From Temnothorax longispinosus (Eukaryota; Arthropoda; Insecta; Hymenoptera; Formicidae), in NCBI RefSeq assembly GCF_030848805.1, contig NC_092363.1, positions 17,392,600 to 17,456,599 of the forward strand: a stretch of 64,000 nt of DNA, given 5' to 3'. This document shows, one piece after another, positions 15,041 to 27,221 of this stretch (the first letter of the stretch is position 1; the number at the start of each line of letters is the position of its first letter). A program made the translations under genes and the position numbers. The notes under the pieces were generated by a model that ran no database searches, was not told the origin of the DNA, and worked only from the letters and a program-made list of their open reading frames with translations.

Positions 15041-15157
15041 CTAGGGTCTGTATTCTATTGCTGAACTGGCTGCACTAGTTCAGAGTGTATCTAATTTCCT
15101 TCCAATGTGGAGTAAAAAAGATTTAAGCCAGTTCAGCAATAGAAAACAGACCCCTAG
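15041..15157. mobile_element. MITE-like element with ~30 bp terminal inverted repeats
   Basis: The left end (ctagggtctgtattctattg...) and the reverse complement of the right end (ctaggggtctgttttctatt...) match over about 30 bases, continuing through gctgaactggc. The unit is about 117 bp and non-coding. Flanking TA dinucleotides are compatible with a Tc1/mariner-like target, but this is not decisive. Confidence 0.6.
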
Positions 15158-17106
15158 CCTCGCCGTTTCCTTCCACTGAGAATTTAGTTTAAAAAAACCG
15201 GTTTAATACGATCGAAAATAAAAGGCTGCCCTTGCTTCCTCGATTCTACCTCTGTTCAACCTGCACGTGTCGACGAGATCGACGCACTTAATACCCGCGC
15301 GTGTCCCATTATTGCCGCAATTATTGCACCATATGTTCCATTACAAAACGAATCATCTGATTGGGCAATGCGAAAGGGGAAGAACAAATCCTATGTATGA
15401 GTCACGTCGAGTAGGTTTCTGAATCCTCTCGAGAAATGAATGAGTAATCGACGTAAGAACGCGGAAACGTACAAAATTTCCCAGATATATTGATAAAATG
15501 ATGCTTTATCCTCAAAATGTGCCGTTATTTTTATTGCATGCGGTTTCTTTTTTATAAATAATAGATAAACAATCGATCTGAATATCGGGGACAAGAATAT
15601 TTGACCGTCCAAAATGTATGCGTATGATTGAACATCTTACAGTCGAGAATACTGCTCGCGTTGCTAAAATCCTTATCGTATTGTTTGCCGAACAACGATG
15701 TTTTGTCCTTGGCTGTTTGTCGAAGCAGCTCGGAGCGTATAGCGGCAGTCACGTTTTACGGTAAACTTACTGGAGCATTTAGAAACCGTGCGAAACGTAC
15801 GTTTACAGTGTAAACGATAAAACGCGGTGCATTTCAAAAGCAGCGTCGCTTCATACATACACACACACAGGCGTGCATGCTCCTAAGGCTAAAAAGAGCG
15901 CTCGATAAGTCCGGGTTGTTCTACATGGAATGAATTTGCATGAATGAACTTGCGAATGTCGCCCTTCTCACGATGTATTTGCACAGTGACGAACATTCGC
16001 TTCTTTGGGAATTTTTTCGCCGTTGGAAATCCTTTCAGCGCGAATACAAACGTTTCCGCCATAGTTAATCTCGAACAATATCATTATTCGAACACGCGTC
16101 ATGGTAATGGTTTGATGAGGCGAAAAGAGATAAGCCAAGTTTCGGCGACTGGGATGATGGTTCCGAATTTTCGCGTTCATCGCTTTATCGCCGCTCGCAA
16201 TAGTATAGACACGTCTCAGCTCATTTACAAGAGACAACGATTTTCGGTGATAAAGGAGTTATGAGATGAGTGAAATATGACACTGAAGTAAAATCCTACG
16301 ACCTAATTCTTGCCGATGTAGCAAAAAAAATGTACATATATGTTATCAATCGCTATCTGGAATTTCATACAAAATTTTATATTTTTATATCTCGACAAAA
16401 GATTGGATATCAATCATCCGTGCGAACGTACAACGCACAATCGCATTTCCTATATATACGTTTCATTTTATTATCTACTCATATCTTCGCGTGTCATCGT
16501 TGCTTATTGAAAAAAAAATGACGATTCCGAATGCTGAAAAATGCCTTTCTCGTCACATTGTAATAATACTGTATATACATATATAACAAAATAATAAATA
16601 TTTGTATGTACGTATTCGATTATTTACAAGATTTCCTCGTGGCAGGTTAAAACGATACCACTTCCCATGACGCAATACTTTTCCCTCCCTCTCTTTTGAG
16701 AAATCTCCAGCTTCCTTTTTCACGCGCGGCCCGTATCTTCATTCGTCACGCGCCTTATATGTACGTATATAAATTCCAAGTAATTAGTAATAGAATATGC
16801 TGACGCAGATACTGATAGTTAATCACGCTAATCCTATACCTGGCAGACAGCCGTTTATTTCACTGAGAGACTCGTGTGATATAATATCGCGCGAATGCAT
16901 TTCGGCGTATGCAGCGAACGTGCGAGGGAATATTGATAATAAATCCGTAATTCAATCCGAAATTGTATGTCGAGGGGCGACGTGTCACGCGGACTGTCCT
17001 GGAAGAATGAGAGGGAGCGAGCTGAGCTAGGTAATCCCGTCGAACGAAAGATTAATGCACAAGAACACCCTCGAGTCGCGAATGTCTCCGCTTTGTGCTC
17101 GACACT

Positions 17107-17107
<1 letters not shown>

Positions 17108-17153
<46 letters not shown>

Positions 17154-17154
17154 A
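17108..17154. repeat. TC/GA microsatellite
   Basis: A nearly pure CT dinucleotide run of more than 40 bases. It creates artificial Leu-Ser or Arg-Glu repeats in overlapping open frames on both strands. Confidence 0.95.
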
Positions 17155-20100
17155 ATCCGCTCGCCTCTCTATCCGGGAGAGGAAACGGACGGCGGCCTTT
17201 GTGCGACGAGAATCAGGCGACGAGATCGATATATAGTCATCGGGGTTGTCGACAGTTGACGGGGCTCTAAACGGGGCGTGCATACGACGCTTTTTTTTCG
17301 CGGAAAGCGCTAATAAAATAATATCGACCGTCAACCGCGCCGGAACGAGACCTTCCCCGACACCGTAAATCATCCGTCGCCAAACGGGAAATTAATCTGA
17401 ACGCTATATAGCGAACGACGTGTGTCGTCTTGACGAGCTTTCGGCCGACCCGCGAATCAATCGCTCGATGGGTTATTCAATCGTGAAGACGCGTGTTCCT
17501 AGCGTCCGCAAATCTTAATATATTCGTCGATAAAATTGTGACACATTAAATTTAAAGTACCGCGTGATGCGGATGTTAATGCGCCACTCGACAGCTTTTT
17601 AGTAGGATTACTTTTTTTATTACGCGTCCTCGAGTGATTATGCAACTTTTAAACGTCAGATTATCACTCGAGCATTGTTCGATCAATATCGTTTGTAACA
17701 AATCTTATATCCTGCTACTATCTTCGCATTCGTGCATGCGATAAATCATCGCTGAAAATATCGATTTCAATTTCATTCCAATCTAGTAATGAAGTATCGT
17801 AGTATCGTATACGTCCGATTAAACTGCTAACGCAACAAAAGATCATCGATCGCCGCTACGTCAACAAGTCTGTTACATGCAATCGGAGGCTAATAATAAA
17901 GAGAGACAGGCATCCTATTTCGAGGCTGCGAAACTACGCGGAGGAGTATTCATTGAATGCGTCTATGTAATAGATGCTAGGGCATCGTGACATTAGAATG
18001 ACGCACGGCCGATAATTAAAAATTCTATAAAATTCAGATGATATCTTCTCCTCTCGAAATGCTGAGATGTTAACGCACGATATTAAACGATACGATATTT
18101 AATAAATATTAATGACAATTACGTGTTGCGATAATACGGAATGGCAAATAACAAAAAATTGCAGCCGAGATTAAACGTTAAACGCGACGTCGAATCGCCG
18201 CGGAGTATGCAACCCTTGACTCGATAATATCGTCAGTTCCGCTTCTCGTCGATCGTCGAGCGCTTAATGAAGCGATAAAAGAAGCGTCAGCTGGGCGTTC
18301 GGAATAATCCGTACTGTTAAAGGTGCCGTTACTCGACTCGCGCGGACCCGGCGCACGAGCTTCAAAAAGGGGCAACGTCATCGCCGAGGAAAACGGCCGT
18401 CACAGGCCACCGAGCGACATGCGGACATAGGAGCGCGCGCGCGCGCGCGTTTCGCAGCTATCGAAATCCAATTCCGCCGTCGCGTAATTTTCGCACCCGC
18501 GGACGACGACGCCGCGTACACGCGGTGGCGGTGTCGTGTTTCAGAGTTTATAATTCGGAATCACCTGAGCCCCCCTCCCCCCAACCCCGCGCGTCCCCGG
18601 TGCACAATATACGGACCCGAGCTGGTTACACGAGCGCGTCTCCAGTTTCGACCGCATCCGGTGCCATTAAATCCGCCGCGCGAATTCGGACGAAATTAGA
18701 TTGTCGCGGAGCGCTGATCATATTGTGGCGGGTCCAAACTTTGCTCCATTGTTCACCCGGTTCACTCTCGACGCGCGGTTGCGCGAGATCGAAGCGCGAG
18801 CGACGCGAACTCCGGAGCTAGACGCGTTTAACGCAGCATCTGCACATAATCCGGATTTACAGTTCGAAAAATACCGTTTTATCCTACGTTATATACATAT
18901 ATATATGTACTTAAATATAAATTGGAGCTGAAACGATCAACAAGAAGTTTGAATTCGAAACATGAGAGCTTCCGAGATCTTATCTAAACCATTAGAAAGA
19001 ACACAGAAGCGTAAACATAGCGAGACTCGGCACGAAGAGGTCCGGTCAACAGACTTCCGAGTGTTTCGCAGTCCTGAAAATAAATCGGAGACTACATAGG
19101 CGTCGCGAGAGGACAAAATTCATTTAAACGGCGCTAATTCTCGAGTGAATACCGACCGACAAATTCTCTCTGAATTCCGATAATAATATATGAATATTGC
19201 GTGAACGTCAAAATGCTTCTCTCTTAGCAAACATTTCTTATTATTAATTATTTCTAAAATCGAATGTTTAACGTTTCTAAGAACAACCGACGTTCGCGTA
19301 TCGTCATGCACAATAAAAGTCCTGTCGCACGAATGGCACGAGTGCGATCATCGGAGTTCCCGCTTCTGGACGGACGATGACGTGCTCTCTCGCGCTATCA
19401 ACTTCCTGCTAGACGCGATACACGCGCTCCTACGTTATTGTGCCTGGGGGGGTCAATGATCCGCGTAGTTCACGGAGTTATCGGGGTTTTTAACCGGCCT
19501 GCGCGTGGAAAGCGTTTGCGTATCGCTAAATATTACGAGGCCACTTTTGCTCGTTTCTTTGAGCGGAAGCCGCGGAAGCAGATCGGTAATTTCATCTTCG
19601 GGCGATATTATTAACGAGCGAAAACGGGATCTTGCCGACGTCAAAAATATTTTTCCTGAATTTTTCGCAATAATAATTATTATTTTCCGCGTAATTAACA
19701 AAGCAAGAAACAACGAAAGTGTTTGTAACTTTGAAATTGATACGTATAACGTAAAAGCTATTATATTCACGCGTGTTTTTAATGACAAAATGCAGTGAAA
19801 TTAAATATCCAAGCGTATGTGTGCGTATGTAAAAATTTTACTTTATTTAAATAATGATGATAAAGCAAATTTCAATAAAAAATTAAAATCTGAATACCAA
19901 AGTAAATTCTGGCCGAGCAAATCGCGCGCGGAAGGCCCGTGCCGACCTTTGTGCATCAATTTGAATGTAAAAAAAAGTCACAAATACTTCATTCATAATC
20001 ATTGTGAATCGCATTTCGAGGTTCAGAAGGACAGACAATTCGCGTAAATTCAATCGGAATGAAAAAGCGGCGCGCATGAACGGGCGCGTATCAAATCTTC

Positions 20101-22198
20101 TAAATTGATATCGATTTTCTTCGGATGCATAATCTCGTTGCCGGACCTAAATCCGATTTATAAGGAATATTTCATTGGGGAGAGACGAGCGTGGGAACGT
20201 CGCATAAATTTACGCGAGAGTCGGAAAGACCAGATTCGCGGATAAAAGCGTCAGTTCGCGGAAATAAATTCGTAATAGAAATACTGAAAAACTTACGTAA
20301 ACGAATGAACAATGAGTTTTGTCTGTTAATTGAATATACAGCGCGGTCGATATTTTTCCTCCAGCGGCGTTAATATACGCGGCGATTGTAAGTAATTGAA
20401 TGTAGCCAACTTCTGCAGATATAACTTCTTTTTCCTCTAACATTGTGTACGCGCGAGGACCGCAACGTTAAACGCAATATAAAGCGCTGTAAAAAATAAT
20501 TCTGTAAATGCGCGAACGTGAACTCTCGCTGCGGAACACGATGCCATTATCTCCCGCATATAACGTCGCATTCGCGACCAGATCGTAACTCGCGATCCCT
20601 CCGTTCTATCATTTAAGGCTCCTACCATTTTCCTCACATTAAATTATGACGTCAGAGACGAGAAGTCATGCAAACTTGATTTTTTTTCCTAACGCCGTAC
20701 GTTAAAATATAGATACATTTTTATCATAGACCGAGAGATTGGTAAAATATCGAAGATTCTTTTTTCGATTCGCGAATTAATGAATTTTGATTAATAAAGT
20801 CATGAAGTCCATATATCTCGCTGAAAATGTTGAACATACGCACGCTGCAAAAAAGGTACGTAAAAATTACATGGGAATCACAAATGTAATATACGAATGT
20901 ATACGCACCCTCGTTGTAAATTTTCATTATTGTGATTTTTTTCACTTATTATTCATACAATTTTACGTACTTTTTTACGCTGCGGGTGAATTATTGTGAT
21001 GCACTTAATAAGCGCAGAATAATGAAACAAAGGGTTGCAGGTGTGTTTATTATACCGTCAACACGAGCAGCAGCATGAAAATATTACCTTATTTCGGGAG
21101 GAAGGGAAAATGATTTTTCGCTTCGTAATTCAATTTGCCAATCAGATGTAGCTGTAATGAGGAAACAGGAATCTTATTGTCAGATTACGACACTGATTAG
21201 CGCTAATTCTGATTGACTGAATTTCTGTTTTCAGTCTATACCATAAGATTATAAGAAGGAATACAAAATCACCAAGAAAATAGTCAGCTCAGACTCTCTC
21301 TTTCTTTATCTCTCCCTATCGTCTCCATTTTTAAATTAAATTACTTCAATATTGCAATCTAAAAATTTCAATTAATTAATTTCTTTCTCTCTTCCCGTCG
21401 TCGCGATTCCGTTTCTTCGTACACATCTCAAAGACAATCGTAATTTAGATGCGAGCTACAAATCGCTGGATTCGAATCGCGTGTCGCTTCGATTTGGCGA
21501 CCTTCGCGCGTAATTTCGTCGACCTCGCACGCACGACGGACGCGGTCGCTTCTGAAGGTGGGTTCGCGGTGGGTTGGAGCTCATTAGCGAAGTGCGGTCT
21601 CTTGCAATTCGTTGATGGCCTCTCAGGGCCGGGCAATCACGAGAAATTAAGTATACCGCTCCGATATAAAAAAAAACTCTCTCGTCAACTCCGTTCGCAC
21701 GCCAACGAGCGGGTATATGCTTATTCGGCATTCCTTTCCAAACACGCGCGGCGCGTTTCCGTCTTGCTAGCGAAAATACCAATATCGACGCGTACAGTCC
21801 GCTGGGTCGCTTTCGCTCCAAGCCTTTTGCTCCCGCGGCGCGGCGAGACGAAATCCATCGCGATAATTGAAAACGCGCCGAGCGAGGCGGCGAAACGTTC
21901 GTCGTCAACCCCCCGTGACGATTCGCGGGCGCCTTGACAGCCGTCTTGTTTACCAACAAGCGACCGGCCATTTTTCGGCGGTGCGGCGCACGGCGCGTTA
22001 TCGGCGTTACAGGGCGTAACCGTCCCTCGGCCCAGCAGGGCGAAAATGCGCGACGCGCCGTGTATACGTGTACGTCGTGTCCTAACCCCCAAAACCTCCC
22101 CTCCCCCCTCCCCCGCGCCATCAACGTCTCGCCGCGTCTCCCGGGGAGGAATCTCGCGGAGCTCGGTAACCCAAACAAAAAAAGAGAGAGTCACTCAC

Positions 22199-22535
22199 CC
22201 TCCGGATACGCCTGTTTGCTCTGCACCAGGTCGATGAACATGTTCGTCACGTTGTACAGCTGGCCCATGCCCTTCGGGTTGAACTTGGTGGTGGCGTTGT
22301 AGGGCAGCCCGACGGTGTTGACCGTCGTGTAGGTGAGCGCCTGCGAGGCCATTATCTCGTTGAGCTGCCGGTCCAGGTCCTCGCTGATCGCCCGCATACG
22401 GCCGGTCAGGCTGGTCTCCTCGCTCAACGCCGGCCACAGGAACGCGAGGGACACCGCGAGCACGCGTACGAGATACACCGGGATCGCCGCCGACGCGGCC
22501 TCCATCGCCACGGGTGCGCGCTTGTGCCGACTCAT
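22199..22535 (-). CDS. Prominin-like protein, signal-peptide first exon
   Basis: Prominins are five-pass membrane glycoproteins of plasma-membrane protrusions; the Drosophila member helps shape photoreceptor rhabdomeres. The exon starts at an ATG (22533-22535) and encodes about 112 residues. A hydrophobic signal peptide occupies residues ~14-38, most compactly if translation starts at the second Met (residue 11). It is followed by a helical segment and a stretch with GMGQLYNVTNMFIDLVQ and then YPEG. This aligns by eye with the extracellular N-terminus of vertebrate prominin just before the first membrane span, where a glycine-rich step leads into a helix ending in VQP and FPED. The exon ends in phase 1 at a strong donor, G|GTGAGT (22193-22198). 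No further prominin exon is visible downstream, so only the N-terminus is present. The family call rests on one exon. Confidence 0.6.
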
Positions 22536-22755
22536 CGCAGCGACTCGCGCCTGGGAGACGCGCCGCTACCGACTGGCTCGTCTCCGTCGCCTCTCGTCAC
22601 TCTCCGGTCCCTCGCCGCCGCAGCGAGCGGAACGCCGGAATCGGACCGTCGGCCCCCCTCCACTCCGGCACGTTCCTGCGTTCCTTCTCGCGCGCCTTCC
22701 CTCTCCCACCTTCTCACTCCCTCACTCCCCCTTTCTTTCTTTCCCTTTCTCTTAC

Positions 22756-22764
22756 ATATATATA
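22756..22764 (-). promoter_or_regulatory. Possible TATA-like element upstream of the prominin-like exon
   Basis: A TATATATA tract about 220 bases upstream of the ATG on the minus strand, within a pyrimidine-rich region on the plus strand. AT tracts are common here, so this is weak. Confidence 0.15.
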
Positions 22765-22825
22765 CTCGCTCTTGGTCTTTTCTCCTTTTCTGTATTATTA
22801 TTCTCGAATTTTACTACTCTTATTA

Positions 22826-22978
22826 GGCTGATATTTCATGTATCGTACGTCAAGCTTTGTCGGGCGTACACCATTGGCTAAAAGATTAGAGGGTTTCTTA
22901 GAAACTCGAGAACTCTTCTATCCTGCAGCCAATTAACATGCTTAAAAAATTTGACGTACGACACATGAAATATCAGCC
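22826..22978. mobile_element. Harbinger-like MITE, 153 bp, with TTA target duplication
   Basis: The first 28 bases (starting ggctgatatttcatg) match the reverse complement of the last 28 with one mismatch. The trinucleotide TTA flanks both ends directly (22823-22825 and 22979-22981), as expected for PIF/Harbinger-type insertions, which use TWA targets. No coding capacity. Confidence 0.65.
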
Positions 22979-23018
22979 TTACAATGCCTTTTTATCGTAT
23001 ATGTTCTATGTTCGTAAT

Positions 23019-23153
23019 AATCCGTTTGTTCTTTTTTGAAGAATTTCCTGAATTGGAGCACATTTGTGCAATAAGTTAGAGTTAGAGTGAGACAATAAGT
23101 ATACATCAATGTACTCCAGTTTAGGAAATTCTTCGAAAAAGAACAGACGGATT
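23019..23153. mobile_element. Hairpin MITE-like element (~135 bp)
   Basis: About 45 bases at the left (aatccgtttgttc...ggagcacatt) match the reverse complement of the right end with only a few differences. Together with the element at 22826-22978 it forms a cluster of inverted-repeat elements upstream of the prominin-like exon. Confidence 0.6.
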
Positions 23154-24418
23154 GTCCAGTTTAGAAAATTAATAACCATTTTTTGTCTCTACCTTTATTT
23201 CTTTCTCTCTCTTTCTACTGTTGCCCGCGTCACTCCGTCTCTGTCAGGGATGAACAGCATCCGTCGGGGCGCCCGGGTGGCTTAGTAGCGGAGTAAAAGT
23301 CGCTCCAGGAAGCAAAACAGAGCCGATTTTAGATCCTCCGTCACACCGTGTAGGTTAGGGGAAGATTTGAATAAAAAATATTATTGTCTGTTGTAATGGG
23401 AATGTACGAGCGCAACTGAAAAGCCGAAATTACCACGAAACTGTATACGCAAGTGCGGCACTGTGTCTCGCACAAAGAGAAAACGGGAATCCAATAAGGG
23501 AACCTTTAATCTTTGAAAATGCGGGTACAGGTGCACGAGCTCGTTTGCAGGGCCGAGTCATTTTGCGACTACTTCGATCAGAATCCAAAGACGAGATAAT
23601 CGTAATTATTTCTTGATCGACAAGAACTTTTTTTTTTTACACTCGCGTATGCATGCACATGTGTGCGGTAGATAAAAAAAATAATCCTTTTCCTTCCTTT
23701 CTATTTGTTCGACTTATCGCCTAGCCTAATAGCTCGTCAGAGTTGACTCGAGTCATCGGCACGGTGACTCAAATTAAATAGAAAGCAGACGCTAAAGAGA
23801 TCTTTTTGTTTATTAAATAAAAACATCTTTATACGTGTGCCTCGATTATCGAAACGTTTTTGCTAGCTCACATAGTTGCGAAAGTTTAAAGCTTGATTAT
23901 ACATATATATCAATCATTATTCTCTTTATTCTCTCTCTCTCGCTCTCGCTATGTATGTGTCTATCTGTTTCTTTCTAACTCGACTTGTTAGAAAAGAAGT
24001 CCGCATCCGCTCGTTCCGCTATTTTAGAGTCGCGTCCCGGAATGGTCGGTATCGAGTGGACGACCGCGTTTACACTTTCCTGTTTTTTTGCACGTTAACA
24101 AAGACGTTTTATGCGGAGCTACTGGTGCATGTAATCGTTTCGCGGTATCGTCGTTAAACGTGACGATATCCGATCGAGAATGAAATTAGAGATTGCAGTA
24201 ATCATCATCAATTCTCACCAGCCGGCGAAATTCGAATCTCGATCGCGAATGAGGCAATTATATGTTATAATATGGCGGGCGGGCAAAGAAGCAAAAAAGT
24301 TACGCATTTCACTGCGTTACAGACAAAAATAACGAATTAACTGTACGAAGAGATGCGCGAACGATCTCGAAAGAAGAAAAAAGTGTAAAGCCTTTGTGTC
24401 TACGATACTAGGAATTAA

Positions 24419-24702
24419 CCCTAGACAGACTCACTGGGGTAATACGTTACCCCACGCGAAATTCAAATTCGCATCATTTCAGCCAAATTTTTGGTTCTTT
24501 GTTTTGTTTTTCGAAATTTTTTTACTGTTTTTTTTTACTACCGACTACTATCGTCTTCCCTATTAAACAACAAACAAAATTATCTATTATAAAGTTTTCT
24601 AAGAACATTCTGGAAATATTATACACGCGGTACAAGTTTGGGGTAACGTATTACCCCAGAGAGTCATTCACGTATGAGAAAAATAAGTGAGTCTGTCTAG
24701 GG
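24419..24702. mobile_element. piggyBac-type MITE, 284 bp, flanked by TTAA
   Basis: The element begins CCCTAGACAGACTCA and ends TGAGTCTGTCTAGGG, perfect terminal inverted repeats of 15 bases. It is flanked on both sides by TTAA (24415-24418 and 24703-24706), the hallmark target of piggyBac transposases. A second inverted pair, ggggtaatacgttacccc-like, lies just inside each end. It has no transposase frame and so would be moved in trans. Confidence 0.9.
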
Positions 24703-26608
24703 TTAAATTGCTCCGAGATCTCGGACGGAGAAAAAATTGACCAATCACATTTAAACAATTCGGCAATTGACCAATGCGATTGGTTAATTCTTTCTCAAGA
24801 TCTCGAAACGATTTCTATAACATCGTGGACACAAGACTTAAGAGAGAAGTAATCGCAGCTTAGGATCACTCGCGTCTCATATTTTACTAACAAGAAAAGC
24901 AATTTTTCTAGTCTCTTTTTATATCTAAGGACGTGTGATATTGCTGATGATATCCCGTTGGCCGTTTTCGTCTAACGTGTATTTTTGGAAGACGGCAGTC
25001 ATTCGCCGGAACGATCTCGGGCTCTCCTGCGGCGATACGTTTCCCGGAACGAGCGGCTGCTCCGATAACAATAACAACGAAGAGGGAGCGAAATACATCG
25101 AGATCGAACTGTTAACAGCGATACAGTGAGCTCTGTTACACGGCGATCGTTAATCGGGTTTAGTAATGATCGTTTATCTAATCAAAAATTTTTCTTCTTT
25201 TGATTATTAATGATTATTTAATTAGGAGCTATTTTTTGATATTCAAATAATTCAAACTACAATTTCTATGATATATATATCAAAAGAGATTGATTTAAAT
25301 GTTCAAGATATAAAATGGGCTTATTTAGGTGATTATTATGATAAGAAGAACAAATTTAGAGTGAATAATATACGGGAGTTATAAAATCGAATCATTAGCC
25401 GCCGTGTAAACGCAGCCGTATGGTGCTGCGGGGCGCGGGGTGCGGCGGACGTAAACGCGCGGGTGCCGCGCGCGGCGCGCCGGCGCGCTGCGCCGCGACA
25501 ACATGTCGAATAGTGGGGGTAGTGGTGATGGAGCGACGCGGCGGCGCGACGGTAGGATGACTAGACACAGCACAGAACGCCGACGTCGCCGACCCGGCCG
25601 ACCGCGCACGGCGCGCACCGTGCGATGGCAGCCTACTCCCACTGCTCCCACTTCCTTCTCACCATTTGTGTTAAATTGCTAGAAGTCGTTAGATATATTA
25701 GATATAGATAATAGATGTATCGAGTGTTTAACACATGTGCTACTCGGAATTTGGACGGATACCGAGGTACGTCGCATTCGATATTAGCGACTTTCGATTA
25801 CATTTCTCTCGGACGATCAGTCTCGCTTTTCTCAATCGTCAACTTGACTCGCGTGACTCGTGTCGCGCGGCTTCCGAATAGAGTTTTGCCATCGTTTTCG
25901 GAACACGGCGGATATACAGAGTGGACTCTGAATCGAGTAACGCCGCGACGTGTGTAATAATAACGATCACAGTCTTTAATCAACGATCGTACGTTTCACC
26001 TCGTACGTATTTATAATCATGTTGTAATATTTGACGATCGTGGAGGATAGAGACACAGCGCGTTTATAAATCGATTTAATTTTTAATTACGCAAGATATC
26101 GCAAGATTGTTAACTATATAAATTCAGCAAAGTAGCGATCGTATTATTTTCGGTTGGCATGTGTGTGGCATTCCGCGGATATTTCTCCTTCATTCATACA
26201 TTCGATTCCTCTTACGTCGCTTATATTGCAATACGTAAAAGTATCTCGGCATTATATTCGTTGTTCAAAGTGCGAAAAGTGTAGGTGTGGGAGCAGAGCA
26301 AGTGTAGCGCCCTCGCGACGCGCGGTTGCTCTCGGTGCGCGGTGAGTCATGAGTGAAGTTGGCCGCGCGATTTACGAAATTTTCTCCGCCATGTTCATCA
26401 TCTACCTGCGGGACGTGACGAGTCAGCGCGGCGGCGGGCGTCGAGCGGATCGTTTTCGTTCATAGCTTCTTCGCCGTAATTCTTCCGTCGTCGTTAATTA
26501 AGTACGCGCCGCGTCGCGAGATTAATACCGGGAGTGCCGTGCAAAGTGTCGCGCGATCGTAAGTGACGATATTTTTGCGCGTAAACGGTCGTGAGTGAGT
26601 GTGCCGAG

Positions 26609-26694
26609 ATGCTACAACGGATCAACGGGGGAGGACCGAGCGGAGGAGGAGGGGGCCTGGGAGAGGCATCGGGCGACTGCGGAGCAACCGTGGG
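26609..26694 (+). CDS. Putative first coding exon, glycine-rich N-terminus, unknown protein
   Basis: An ATG (26609-26611) in a CpG-rich zone opens a frame that starts MLQRINGGGPSGGGGGLGEA and runs into a perfect donor, GTGAGT at 26695-26700. The exon is 86 nt and ends in phase 2. Low-complexity glycine-rich N-termini encoded in CpG-island first exons are common in large insect regulatory or membrane proteins. It joins in frame to the candidate exon at 27175-27221. I do not recognise the product; later exons are not visible and may lie in or beyond the oppositely oriented peroxidase locus. Confidence 0.45.
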
Positions 26695-27174
26695 GTGAGT
26701 AATTATTTATTCATTCATTTTATTTTGCTGTCCTGTGGCGGATTCCGCCACTTTCTTCGGCGAGACTTGATCTGCCCGTTACATATATTCGAATATAATT
26801 ACTCGTACAAATACCCGTTCGAGGTTTAACTCCGGCGCAATTTCGTTTGGAATTCGATCTTCGACATACGCGAGAAGAGATATATTACGTCGTGAACGCG
26901 GTCGCGTCTCTCTTATATTCGCACGGTCGTAATATTACTTGCATGATTTTTCGCAAATTAATTATGCGAGCGTGTTAATGCGGAAATATGCAGCCGCTCG
27001 CGGCGCGGCGCCGGCGCAGCGGCCGCGATTGTTTCTTACATTAGAATTTTAAAATCCAATATATCTGCTAAAATGACGTTTCAAAAATTTAACGGTCGCG
27101 ATAATTATTCATTTCAAGAATTGATTATCTTGGACACCGATGTTCTTTAATGTAAAAATATTTCTGTGTTACAG

Positions 27175-27221
27175 ATCAACGCAGGGTTACAACTTACAAC
27201 TCCGCTGTTGCGCATCGGCCG
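27175..27221 (+). CDS. Putative second coding exon of the same unknown gene
   Basis: A 47-nt stretch sits between acceptor TTACAG and donor GTGAGT. Joined to 26694 it keeps the frame open and reads GSTQGYNLQLRCCASA, ending in phase 1. The strong borders on both sides and the compatible phase support it. No homology is recognised. Confidence 0.4.

Larger units (their letters stand above)
1..22198 (-). other. Probable giant first intron of the prominin-like gene
   Basis: No exon here can be supported with confidence. Open frames in either strand are short, are low in complexity or lie in CpG-rich DNA where stops are rare. The prominin-like first exon at 22199-22535 ends in a good donor and none of the minus-strand frames below it resembles the rest of a prominin, so the next exon probably lies beyond the window and this stretch is intron. 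It holds inverted-repeat elements near 4991-5144 and 15041-15157, a TC microsatellite at 17108-17154, a GC dinucleotide run near 18430-18450 and a TAAT-rich block at 1350-1690. Intron status is inference. Confidence 0.45.
22536..26608. other. Divergent intergenic region with MITE cluster and CpG-rich promoter zone
   Basis: Apart from the three inverted-repeat elements described separately, I see no supported gene. The last 400 bases before the ATG at 26609 are GC- and CpG-rich and contain donor-like GTGAGT sites (for example near 26341), compatible with the promoter and 5' untranslated exons of the plus-strand gene. A GC-rich block at 25415-25625 gives a long but compositionally biased minus-strand frame that I do not regard as a gene. 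Confidence 0.5.

Noticed and set aside
16855..17373. 172-codon minus-strand frame
   Set aside because: Its middle is an Arg-Glu run produced by the TC microsatellite; the flanks are not protein-like.
21456..22194. Two long minus-strand frames (240 and 157 codons) next to the prominin-like exon
   Set aside because: They lie beyond the donor in CpG-rich intron DNA, are biased in composition and resemble no prominin segment.
25379..25651. 90-codon Arg/Pro-rich minus-strand frame
   Set aside because: Composition follows the GC-rich promoter-like DNA; no protein features.
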